Below, piece after piece: positions 8,020 through 14,253 of a stretch of DNA of 16,321 nt. A program made the position numbers and the translations under genes. Source of the stretch: Methanobacteriota archaeon (GTDB taxonomy: Archaea > Altiarchaeota > Altiarchaeia > IMC4 > QMZM01); NCBI GenBank assembly GCA_021731385.1, contig JAKFXM010000001.1, positions 1-16,321 on the forward strand. Direction: 5' to 3'. Below the pieces are notes generated by a model, which searched no databases, was not told where the DNA came from, and was given only the letters and a program-made list of their open reading frames with translations. The stretch's first letter is position 1, and every line of letters starts with the position of its first letter.

Positions 8020-8160
8020 TCAATCAGAATTTGCGATCGACAGCCAAAGGCTGTCGAGACGCGACAGGCATGTGGCTGACCTTTGGTCAGACACACACCC
8101 GAGCAAAGCTCGGTTGTGAAGCCTGTCGCTGCGAGCATAGCGAGCAAATTCCTTTCTTTT
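8020..8160. repeat. Palindromic element, long nested form
   Basis: It starts with the same TCAATCAGAATT (8020-8031) as the short form and ends with AATTCCTTTCTTT. An outer 8-bp stem (8027-8034 with 8144-8151) encloses a perfect hairpin at 8037-8057 (TCGACAGCC-AAA-GGCTGTCGA). It also encloses a 9-bp stem (8061-8069 with 8121-8129) that itself contains two hairpins, 8071-8095 and 8094-8118, each with ten pairs and one mismatch. The overall shape is a multibranch fold. It could be a nested set of insertions, a structured RNA, or both. Confidence 0.8.
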
Positions 8161-8169
8161 TCGCCAGCG

Positions 8170-8192
8170 TTTTTCTTGTCTAAAGAAAAAGG
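8170..8192 (-). terminator. Possible T-rich terminator of the HD gene
   Basis: On the minus strand, just past the HD stop codon, the sequence reads CCTTTTTCTTT within an AT-rich inverted repeat (8170-8177 with 8183-8190). Archaeal polymerase terminates at T-runs, so this is a reasonable end for the minus-strand operon. Confidence 0.4.
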
Positions 8193-8197
8193 CCGTG

Positions 8198-9394
8198 TTA
8201 GATAAATTTCCTCAGTCTTGTCTGCGAGAATTCTATATACCTTTCAGCATTAAATTCCTTCATCTTTTCCCTGTTTTCCGTATTTGTGTAAATGCAAAGG
8301 GTCAGTTTTTCCTCCTCAGCCTTTTCAAGGGCTCTTGCCAGATTTGAGATCTCATCAATAAATTTTGATCCATTGTCAGATTCTATAAGGATTTTAAATT
8401 CCGGCATCTTCATCCCGGGAATGTCAAGGAGCAGATAGCCGTCATCTATACCAAAATCTTCTGCAATTTTTTTCTCCAATTCCATGGATTTTTCTGCCAT
8501 ATCCCGTCTGAAATTTTCGGTTATTGAAACCATCCTCCCCTGAAAAACCGTCTTGAACAATCTTCTGTTGTCAATTCTATTCATTATCTCCCCCGGATAA
8601 CCCCCGGCATTTCTCAGGGCGTGAATAAGGTCTATGTCATCCATCCTTATGAACTCTCCATAATTCACTATCCCTTTTTTTATGAGAGAATCTATTGCAT
8701 GCCTGAACATTGATTCAACTATCCTTTTTGTGTGATGCCTGTACACCGTCTGATACATGAGATTCCTGCTAATAAGCAGGGATTCAACCGCCTCGATGCT
8801 ACCCCTTTTAATAAAAATTTCACCGTCAACCATCTTTACCCCATAGATTATCCTCTCAAGGTCTATAACACCGTATGCAACGCCTGCATAGTAGGAATCC
8901 CTTATCAGATAATCCATCTTGTCTATGTCAATTTCGGATGAAATTATTTTGCCTAGATTTCCCTCACCATTGGCAAGACCGGATATCTCTACCGGATTTA
9001 TCCCATGATTCTTAAGTATGTCGGAAATTTCAGATTTCATTATTATTCTTGATGAATTTTTCTCATGTGAATCCCCTCCCTTAATCAGGATATCATCCGA
9101 TGTATGGGAGAAGGCACAATGCCCTATGTCATGAAGCAGGGCAGCAACCCTTAGTATCTCCCTGTTATCATTATCAAGTTCCAAGTGCTCTGCCATTCTT
9201 CCTGCAAGGTACATAACCCCCAAAGAATGCTCAAACCTTGTAGAATTCATGGCAGGATAGACTAAGTAGCATAGACCGTTCTGTTTTATTCTGCGGAGCC
9301 TCTGGAATTCCGGGGTGTCTATCAATTCAAGTTCAATCTCATTCAGAGTAATCGTGCCGTGAATCGGGTCGCGGATTGTTTTTACCGGTTTCAT
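8198..9394 (-). CDS. HD-domain phosphohydrolase (COG1078-like)
   Basis: The 398-residue product carries a complete HD metal-binding set: His56 in RFEHSLG, His88-Asp89 in LLHDIGH, and Asp158/Asp161 in the SEIDIDKMDYLIRD segment that is typical of the dGTPase-like HD subgroup. The opening RDPIHGTI and RLRRIKQNG are also characteristic. Members of this archaeal family resemble dNTP triphosphohydrolases; the substrate here is unknown. The ATG at 9392-9394 is preceded directly by a second copy of the carA 3' end (9396-9425). In that copy the stop would be TAA overlapping this ATG (TAATG), which suggests the gene was once coupled directly behind carA. Its own 3' end is partly copied at 7871-7890. 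It is the last gene of the minus-strand cluster. Confidence 0.92.
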   Translation of the reverse strand: MKPVKTIRDPIHGTITLNEIELELIDTPEFQRLRRIKQNGLCYLVYPAMNSTRFEHSLGVMYLAGRMAEHLELDNDNREILRVAALLHDIGHCAFSHTSDDILIKGGDSHEKNSSRIIMKSEISDILKNHGINPVEISGLANGEGNLGKIISSEIDIDKMDYLIRDSYYAGVAYGVIDLERIIYGVKMVDGEIFIKRGSIEAVESLLISRNLMYQTVYRHHTKRIVESMFRHAIDSLIKKGIVNYGEFIRMDDIDLIHALRNAGGYPGEIMNRIDNRRLFKTVFQGRMVSITENFRRDMAEKSMELEKKIAEDFGIDDGYLLLDIPGMKMPEFKILIESDNGSKFIDEISNLARALEKAEEEKLTLCIYTNTENREKMKEFNAERYIEFSQTRLRKFI

Positions 9395-9395
9395 T

Positions 9396-9425
9396 ATCTC
9401 AGCATCCTCAAGAATTCATCAAAAA
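9396..9425. repeat. Direct repeat of carA 3' end, outer copy
   Basis: This 30-bp block is identical to 10059-10088, the last codons of carA, at an offset of 663 bp. It lies between the retropepsin-like gene and the HD start codon and has no coding role of its own here. Confidence 0.95.
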
Positions 9426-9442
9426 AGTAATACAAATTTATA

Positions 9443-9820
9443 TTAAACCGCTTCTTCTATCTGGAAGGTGTTATCCTTTCCTTTTATGTAGAGATTGACC
9501 CTCTTTACAAAATTCATCCCTAGTAGAATCTTGATAGGTGCCGGGTCAGGTATCTCATGAATAACAACCGGTATTCCTTCTATCTCTATATCCCCAATGG
9601 TCAGTCTGTCCATAATTCTTACTTCCGGTTCTATCAAGCCTGAAGCTGTTACCAATCTTACCTTTGGACATTTCTTATTGATTCTTAATTCCAAGAAATC
9701 TGAAATTTCAGGAGGTATCACTGTAAATGCAGAACCAGTATCGATTAGGGCATCTTCCCATACTGATTGCTTCCCTCCTAATTTCACCTTAATCAGAAGT
9801 TTGTCATCTACTATTTTCAT
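9443..9820 (-). CDS. Retropepsin-like aspartyl protease
   Basis: The 125-residue product has one copy of the retropepsin active-site motif, LIDTGSAFTVIP, with Asp27 as the catalytic residue. It also has the matching second motif ILLGMNFV at about 98-104, which packs against the active site in this fold. At this length the enzyme would act as a homodimer, like retroviral protease. There is no signal peptide, so it should be cytoplasmic. Its ATG overlaps the stop of the DUF5678 gene (TAATG on the minus strand), so the pair is translationally coupled. The pair is bracketed by two 30-bp copies of the carA 3' end, which suggests it arrived as a unit. The substrate is unknown; cleavage of the DUF5678 protein or regulation by it is speculation. 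Confidence 0.85.
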   Translation of the reverse strand: MKIVDDKLLIKVKLGGKQSVWEDALIDTGSAFTVIPPEISDFLELRINKKCPKVRLVTASGLIEPEVRIMDRLTIGDIEIEGIPVVIHEIPDPAPIKILLGMNFVKRVNLYIKGKDNTFQIEEAV

Positions 9821-10020
9821 TATTCACGCACAAGGAAGAGAAAGCTGTACCTCTTTTCCTTTTCTGTTGGAGAATATATCACATAAGTGCTATCCATCTT
9901 TTTTTCCTTTAATTTTTTGTACAACACACGATGGCTTTTCGATGTAGCAACAATTTTCTTATCCCTAACAGATATCCATTCCCCAGGATGATCCCTTTTT
10001 ATCTTTTCAATTTCGTCCAT
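9820..10020 (-). CDS. DUF5678 family small protein
   Basis: The 66-residue product matches the DUF5678 pattern from memory: an acidic helix, then HPGEWISVRDKKIVATSKS, then a helix with LYKKLKEK and a final beta strand. The family is small, uncharacterised, and to my knowledge often encoded beside retropepsin-like proteases in archaea and bacteria. The stop TAA shares its last base with the protease start. A short AT-rich gap (10021-10056) separates it from carA. I see no Shine-Dalgarno sequence; TACTATAAT on the minus strand in that gap may be a promoter element. It could be an antitoxin-like, chaperone-like or substrate partner of the protease, but nothing in the sequence decides this. Confidence 0.75.
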   Translation of the reverse strand: MDEIEKIKRDHPGEWISVRDKKIVATSKSHRVLYKKLKEKKMDSTYVIYSPTEKEKRYSFLFLVRE

Positions 10021-10056
10021 TTTTACTTATTTTGAATTATAGTAAATTAAAATATT

Positions 10057-11142
10057 TCATCTCAGCATCCTCAAGAATTCATCAAAAAGATAGTATGAGT
10101 CCCATGGTCCGGGATGTGCCTCCGGATGATACTGGACAGACATTATTGGAAGTTCCTTATGGGAAAAACCTTCAACGCTCTTGTCATTTAAATTTATATG
10201 TGTAATCTCAATATTCTTGTCTTTCAGGGTTTCAGCATCAACGGCAAAACCGTGGTTCTGGCTTGTGATGTAGACCCTTCCGGTTCGTAAATCCTTTACT
10301 GGCTGATTACTGCCCCGATGCCCGAATTTCAATTTGTATGTCTTAGCCCCGAATGCAAGCCCCATGATCTGGATGCCAAGGCATATGCCAAAGATTGGAA
10401 TTTTTTCATTGATCAATTCCTTTGCAGTTTCAACTACATAGCCTGCCCTTTCAGGATCCCCGGGACCGTTAGATATGAGTATTCCATTTGGAGAATGCCC
10501 CATTATATCCTCTGCCGGGGTTTTTGCCGGAACCTGAATTACATTTATCCTTCTTTCAAGAAGTGACCTTATTATGCTATGTTTCTCCCCGCAATCTATA
10601 AGCACAACAGTCTTTTCGCCACCCGCATCATATTTCTTTGTCCTTTTTGTTGAAACCAAGTCAACCAGATCAAATTCGGAGATTGATTTTAAATTTCTTG
10701 CTTTTTCTTTTAAATCATCTAATTCAGACACTTCATACGGGTATTTAAGAATTCCATTCATTATGCCATTAACACGGATTTTTCTTGTAAGAAATCTTGT
10801 ATCAACACCCTGAATCCCGGGTATCTCATGATATTTAAGAAATTCATCAAGATGGGATTTAATCTTTCCATGAGATGGCTTTTCTGCAAGTTCCCTGACT
10901 ATGAAGCCTTCTGCCTGTACTTTGTCGGATTCAAAATCATCCCTGTTTATGCCATAATTCCCGATCAGGGGATAAGTCGGCATAAGGATCTGGTACTTAT
11001 AGGAGGGGTCCGTAAGGGCTTCCTGATAACCAGTCATTGATGTATTAAAGACTACCTCCCCTTCAGCAATACCCTCTGAACCAAATCCTGTGCCTTCTGC
11101 AACCGTCCCATCCTGAAGCACAAGAACAGCATTCTTTTCCAT
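10057..11142 (-). CDS. carA: Carbamoyl-phosphate synthase small (glutaminase) subunit
   Basis: The 361-residue product is a full-length CarA. It has an N-terminal small-subunit domain (LQDGTVAEGTGFG, VFNTSMTGYQEALTDPSY) and a class I glutamine amidotransferase domain from about residue 177. The triad is visible as Cys254 in GICLGIQ, His339 in QYHPEAHPGP and Glu341. It supplies ammonia from glutamine to the large subunit for carbamoyl phosphate used in pyrimidine and arginine synthesis. carB is not next to it in this window, which is less usual. The gene starts 3 bp after the DUF1616-like gene. Its last 30 bp are duplicated at 9396-9425 beyond the DUF5678/protease pair, so the gene stays intact although something has been inserted right at its end. 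Confidence 0.97.
   Translation of the reverse strand: MEKNAVLVLQDGTVAEGTGFGSEGIAEGEVVFNTSMTGYQEALTDPSYKYQILMPTYPLIGNYGINRDDFESDKVQAEGFIVRELAEKPSHGKIKSHLDEFLKYHEIPGIQGVDTRFLTRKIRVNGIMNGILKYPYEVSELDDLKEKARNLKSISEFDLVDLVSTKRTKKYDAGGEKTVVLIDCGEKHSIIRSLLERRINVIQVPAKTPAEDIMGHSPNGILISNGPGDPERAGYVVETAKELINEKIPIFGICLGIQIMGLAFGAKTYKLKFGHRGSNQPVKDLRTGRVYITSQNHGFAVDAETLKDKNIEITHINLNDKSVEGFSHKELPIMSVQYHPEAHPGPWDSYYLFDEFLRMLR
10059..10088. repeat. Direct repeat of carA 3' end, in-gene copy
   Basis: It is identical to 9396-9425. In this copy carA ends with TGA. In the other copy the same frame would end with TAA overlapping the HD start. The segment between the copies holds exactly the DUF5678/retropepsin pair. 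Confidence 0.95.
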
Positions 11143-11145
11143 CGC

Positions 11146-11424
11146 CTATTTTTTGCTCCTAATCCACCATACAAGAATTCCAATTAGTGTGACAAGAAGG
11201 ATAGTTGCAGATGTTGTAACTGTATTTATCGGGATGAAGAAATTCTTACTCCCGAAATAAAGCAGGAATTGCGGTATAAATCCAAGAACAAGGCTTACCC
11301 CCAATCTTTCTATCAGTTCCAAATCCTCCTTTTTTGGGAAGATTGCCATAGTCAGCGAAATCCCGGGTATGAATACGAGCAGTATCATGCCAAATGTCCC
11401 TATTATTATTGTAGCCAAATCCAT
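11146..11424 (-). CDS. Small DUF1616-like membrane protein
   Basis: The 92-residue product has three hydrophobic stretches, at about 4-27, 44-62 and 69-87. Between the first two is a charged loop FPKKEDLELIERLGVSLVLG, which resembles the N-terminal part of DUF1616 archaeal membrane proteins. It corresponds to only the membrane part of that family and lacks any extracellular extension. The ATG at 11422-11424 lies 37 bp beyond the deaminase gene, and its stop is 3 bp from the carA start, so it sits within the minus-strand operon. No function can be given. Confidence 0.75.
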   Translation of the reverse strand: MDLATIIIGTFGMILLVFIPGISLTMAIFPKKEDLELIERLGVSLVLGFIPQFLLYFGSKNFFIPINTVTTSATILLVTLIGILVWWIRSKK

Positions 11425-11461
11425 GTATAAGATTAAGAATTAGGTTTTTATATACCCCAAT

Positions 11462-12760
11462 TTACCTACTAATCAAATCCCCCGCAACCCTTTCTGCATT
11501 TTCAAGAATTTCAGGTTCATCCTTAACAATTCTGTTCTGCATTAAAATTCTGCCATCACAGATTACAGTGTCTACGCAGGAACCCTTTGCAGAATAAACG
11601 AGATTTGAGATAAGATTGTAATTTGGCGTTAATTCCGGTTTTTTCAAATCGATAAGAATAATATCCGCAAGCCTGTTTTCCTCAATAACCCCCGAATTCA
11701 GGCCAAGGGCATTTGCACCACCAATTGTTGCAATTTCAAATGCCTCTTTTGCAGGCATTATGGTTGTATCATTTCCTGCTAATTTCTGCAATAATGCGGC
11801 GAATTTCATTGATTCAAACAGATCAAGATTGTTGTTTGATGCACAACCATCTGTCCCAAGGGAAATTGTAAGCCCTGAATTCTTCATATCCGAATATGGC
11901 ATCGTGCCGGATGCAAGCTTCATGTTTGATACAGGATTGTATGCAATCTTTACATTATATTTTTTCAGAATTCCTATCTCCTCACTGCTTAACCAATTGC
12001 AGTGTGCAGCTACTACATTACCGCCAAGAAATCCGATCTCTTCAAGAAATTCAACGGGTCTTTTACCATATTTTTCTTCACAGTCTCTTACCTCGTTTTC
12101 CGTTTCTGAGAGATGAATATGAATTAACAAATTTTCCTTATCTGAAAATTCCTTAATCCATTGCAGACTTTCCTTTGAGACGGTATAGATTGCATGAGGG
12201 CCAATGGCAGGAATTATCCTCTCATTTTCAAGATTTTTAATTTCCTTTACCAATTTCTTGTTTAATTCGAGAGCTTTGCTCTCGAAGCTCCGACACCGAA
12301 AGGTGTCGGATAATTCAATTTCGCTATCCCTCTTCCCCATGTCAAAGAAATCAATAAAAACACCGCTGAGAATTCCCCTTAAACCCATCTCATCAACAGC
12401 CCTTACAGAGCCTTTTGCATGCCAGTACATGTCATTAAATGCAACAGTCCCTGTCTTAATCATTTCCAGACATGCGAGTTTTGTGCCCCAGTAAACATCA
12501 TCCTCTGTGAGTTTAGCCTCAAGCGGCCATATCTTTGTCTGAAGCCATTTAAAGAGTTCCATATCATCTGCATAACTCCTGAACAGGGTCATTGCAGCGT
12601 GGGTGTGTGTATTTATCAAGCCTGGAATTGCCGCCTTGTTTTTTCCGTCAATTACAAATTCCGCCTCTACAACTGCCCCAATTTCCCTAATTTCATTATC
12701 TTCAATATATATGCCCGTTTCCTTTCCATCCAGAAGGACATTTTTTATCAGGATTGACAT
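11462..12760 (-). CDS. MTA/SAH deaminase family amidohydrolase (DadD/MtaD-like)
   Basis: The 432-residue product is an amidohydrolase that hydrolytically removes ammonia from methylthioadenosine, S-adenosylhomocysteine or 5'-deoxyadenosine. Metal and active-site residues are visible: His52 and His54 in PGLINTHTHA, His189 in GPHAIYT, His214/His216 and Glu219 in IHIHLSETE, His253 in AAHCNW, and Asp304 in LGTDGC. The gene overlaps the phosphorylase gene by 13 bp, so the two are coupled and methylthioinosine is the likely shared intermediate. It is oddly expanded: residues 151-166 are encoded by a 48-bp palindromic insertion bounded by a 6-bp direct repeat, in a loop before the fifth-strand region, away from all catalytic residues. 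The reading frame is preserved, so the enzyme is probably still active. The exact preferred substrate cannot be read from the sequence. Confidence 0.92.
   Translation of the reverse strand: MSILIKNVLLDGKETGIYIEDNEIREIGAVVEAEFVIDGKNKAAIPGLINTHTHAAMTLFRSYADDMELFKWLQTKIWPLEAKLTEDDVYWGTKLACLEMIKTGTVAFNDMYWHAKGSVRAVDEMGLRGILSGVFIDFFDMGKRDSEIELSDTFRCRSFESKALELNKKLVKEIKNLENERIIPAIGPHAIYTVSKESLQWIKEFSDKENLLIHIHLSETENEVRDCEEKYGKRPVEFLEEIGFLGGNVVAAHCNWLSSEEIGILKKYNVKIAYNPVSNMKLASGTMPYSDMKNSGLTISLGTDGCASNNNLDLFESMKFAALLQKLAGNDTTIMPAKEAFEIATIGGANALGLNSGVIEENRLADIILIDLKKPELTPNYNLISNLVYSAKGSCVDTVICDGRILMQNRIVKDEPEILENAERVAGDLISR
12263..12316. mobile_element. In-frame 48-bp palindromic insertion within deaminase gene
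   Basis: The direct repeat TAATTC at 12263-12268 and 12311-12316 bounds two perfect hairpins. TTCGAGAGC-TTT-GCTCTCGAA is at 12266-12286 and TCCGACACC-GAAA-GGTGTCGGA at 12289-12310; both have 9-bp arms. The period is 48 bp, so 16 codons are added without a shift. On the coding strand the repeat is GAATTA (Glu-Leu, residues 149-150 and 165-166). Removing one copy and the core gives a smooth EIELNKK, as expected for the unbroken enzyme. This resembles the behaviour of Rickettsia palindromic elements; no relation to those is implied. Confidence 0.85.
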
Positions 12761-13464
12761 TTTAATTCTTTCAAAACCCCAATAACCCCTATAAGTAATC
12801 TTATTAAATTCCCCCTATCCTTAGACGCCCTTTCAAGAACCTTTCTGAAATCCAGTTTCTCATCAATTATGCCATGGCAGTAATTGTCAACGGAGCAGAT
12901 GCCTGCATATCCAATATCTAATTCCCTTGCAAGCGTTGCTTCTGATGCCATCGTCATCCCTATAACATCTGCATAATTCCTTATGAGATTTATCTCAGCC
13001 CTTGTCTCAAGCCTTGGTCCTGATGCCTGGAAATAGATTCCCCGTTCAATAATCCTAATCCTCAATTTTTTTGCAGTTTGGATTATAATTTTTCTAGTCC
13101 CCTCATCTAATTCAGGGGTTATGTGCACGATTTCATCATCATAATAACTCTGAATATTCCACAGGTTTATGTAGTCTTTGGGGATTAGAATAGAACCAGG
13201 CTTTATCCCTCTTTTCAGGCTGCCAACAGAGGATATGGCAATTATCTTCTCAACCCCCGTATCCTTTAATGCCATGATGTTTGCCCTGTAGTTTATCCTG
13301 TGCGGTGGTACATTGTTATTTTTCCCGTGCCTTGGGAGAAAGACTACATCACCGGATTTTACTACATGCACTTTTCCGTATCGTGTTTCTATCTCCTCTT
13401 CAATGAAATTCGTCAGGAATTTTGTCCCAAAAATGCTTGTTCCGCCTATGACTCCTAATTTCAT
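12748..13464 (-). CDS. S-methyl-5'-thioadenosine/thioinosine phosphorylase
   Basis: The 238-residue product is a family 2 purine nucleoside phosphorylase of the MTAP/MTIP group. It shows the phosphate-binding start VIGGTSIFG, RHGKNN at 45-50, HRINYRANI at 55-63, GPRLETRAE at 149-157, and GMTMASEATLARE at 169-181. MTA phosphorylases have a T-D-Y-D base-contact motif; here the aligned stretch is SVDNYCHG (191-198), which lacks the second Asp. That suggests preference for a 6-oxopurine, that is methylthioinosine. The coupled deaminase gene downstream supports this. The products would be hypoxanthine and methylthioribose 1-phosphate. The ATG at 13462-13464 is 43 bp from the divergent phosphoribosyltransferase gene. 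Specificity is inferred from one motif and context. Confidence 0.9.
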   Translation of the reverse strand: MKLGVIGGTSIFGTKFLTNFIEEEIETRYGKVHVVKSGDVVFLPRHGKNNNVPPHRINYRANIMALKDTGVEKIIAISSVGSLKRGIKPGSILIPKDYINLWNIQSYYDDEIVHITPELDEGTRKIIIQTAKKLRIRIIERGIYFQASGPRLETRAEINLIRNYADVIGMTMASEATLARELDIGYAGICSVDNYCHGIIDEKLDFRKVLERASKDRGNLIRLLIGVIGVLKELKCQS

Positions 13465-13507
13465 TTCAGTTATAATAAATTAATAATATGAATAGAATAA
13501 TTAATCC
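13465..13507. promoter_or_regulatory. Divergent AT-rich promoter region
   Basis: These 43 bp separate two divergent starts and are almost entirely A/T (TTATAATAAATTAATAATAT). TATA-like sequences for both directions must overlap, so transcripts are probably nearly leaderless and the two sides of the purine-salvage cluster may share control. Confidence 0.5.
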
Positions 13508-14134
13508 ATGAACAATAAAAATCCAAAATTAAGGTGCGAATTGCGCTCCTGGGATGAAATGCGTAATTTATCAGTGATTGTTTCAGATAAGATAAAAAAA
13601 TCAGGATATAAACCTGATGTCATAATTGCCGTTCTCCGCGGCGGCATGGTTCCCGCAATGAATCTATCTGATCTTCTTGGAATCAGGGATATTTTAACCA
13701 TCGGGGTAGGGCACTGGGGCATAACTGCTACAAAAAACAAAAATGCCGAATTGAAATTCCCTCTATGCAACGATATAAAAGGAAAAAAAATCCTGCTCGT
13801 TGATGATTTAACTGATACCGGCGGAAGCATGAAGGTCTGTATAAAACATCTCAAAAAATTTAATCCACTGAAAATAAGGACTGCTGTGCTGATTCACAAA
13901 ACACAGTCAGGATTCGAGCCCGATTTCTATGCAGAAAAAGCCAGGAAATGGAAGTGGATAATTCTGCCATGGAATGTTACTGAAGACCTGCAAAATCTGA
14001 TAGGAAAGATTATAAAGGAAGGCAAGGAAACTGAATTGAATGGAATCAGGATTAAGAGGGAATTAAAGAGAAGATTCAATTTGGATGTCAGCAGAAGAAT
14101 TTTAGGCAAGGTTCTTAAAGATCGTAAGAATTAG
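13508..14134 (+). CDS. Purine phosphoribosyltransferase (COG2236-like)
   Basis: The 208-residue product has the type I PRT fold signature: AVLRGGMVPA at 41-50, and the PRPP-binding loop ILLVDDLTDTGGSM at 95-108 with the acidic pair Asp99-Asp100. A C-terminal extension (about 170-208, NGIRIKRELKRRFNLDVSRR) looks helical and basic. Archaeal COG2236 members act on 6-oxopurines. Here hypoxanthine is the attractive substrate, because the divergent neighbour is a probable methylthioinosine phosphorylase that would release it; the product would be IMP. The start is the ATG at 13508 with no clear ribosome-binding site, consistent with a short leader. Confidence 0.88.
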   Translation: MNNKNPKLRCELRSWDEMRNLSVIVSDKIKKSGYKPDVIIAVLRGGMVPAMNLSDLLGIRDILTIGVGHWGITATKNKNAELKFPLCNDIKGKKILLVDDLTDTGGSMKVCIKHLKKFNPLKIRTAVLIHKTQSGFEPDFYAEKARKWKWIILPWNVTEDLQNLIGKIIKEGKETELNGIRIKRELKRRFNLDVSRRILGKVLKDRKN

Positions 14135-14180
14135 ATTCCTTCTGATTTTGGCCGAATCTATTGTTTTGAAATTAAAAACG

Positions 14181-14200
14181 ATAGATATATATACCCCTAT
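14181..14200 (+). promoter_or_regulatory. Probable TATA box of surface-protein gene
   Basis: AAACGATAGATATATATA (ending at 14192) has an A-rich BRE-like start followed by a TATA element, about 65 bp before the ATG. A second AT-rich block (TTATATAATTA) lies at 14200-14210, so the exact start site is uncertain. Confidence 0.5.
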
Positions 14201-14240
14201 TATATAATTACTCTATAATGCTTTTTCTATAAGCAGATTT

Positions 14241-14247
14241 AGGAGGT
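14241..14247 (+). promoter_or_regulatory. Strong Shine-Dalgarno site
   Basis: AGGAGGT sits 6 nt before the ATG at 14254. It is the strongest ribosome-binding site in the window, suggesting high expression of the surface protein, and it fixes the start. Confidence 0.85.
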
Positions 14248-14253
14248 ATTAAA

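Larger units (their letters stand above)
7808..8197. other. Gene-free convergent junction filled with palindromes
   Basis: This 390-bp stretch lies between the stops of the NurA gene (plus) and the HD gene (minus). I see no plausible ORF. It contains a partial copy of the HD gene's 3' end at 7871-7890, two elements with shared ends (7910-7946 and 8020-8160), at least six perfect or near-perfect hairpins, and a T-rich stretch beyond the HD stop. The part from 7808 to 7866 shows no clear structure beyond C-rich runs. Confidence 0.85.

Noticed and set aside
8061..8129. Cloverleaf-like fold as a tRNA gene
   Set aside because: There are only two inner arms, no T-loop or D-loop consensus, and no anticodon arm of proper geometry.
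7917..8151. Palindromes as integron attC sites
   Set aside because: No core-site motifs of the GTTRRRY type are recognisable, there is no integrase in view, and the arms are short perfect hairpins rather than bulged attC stems.
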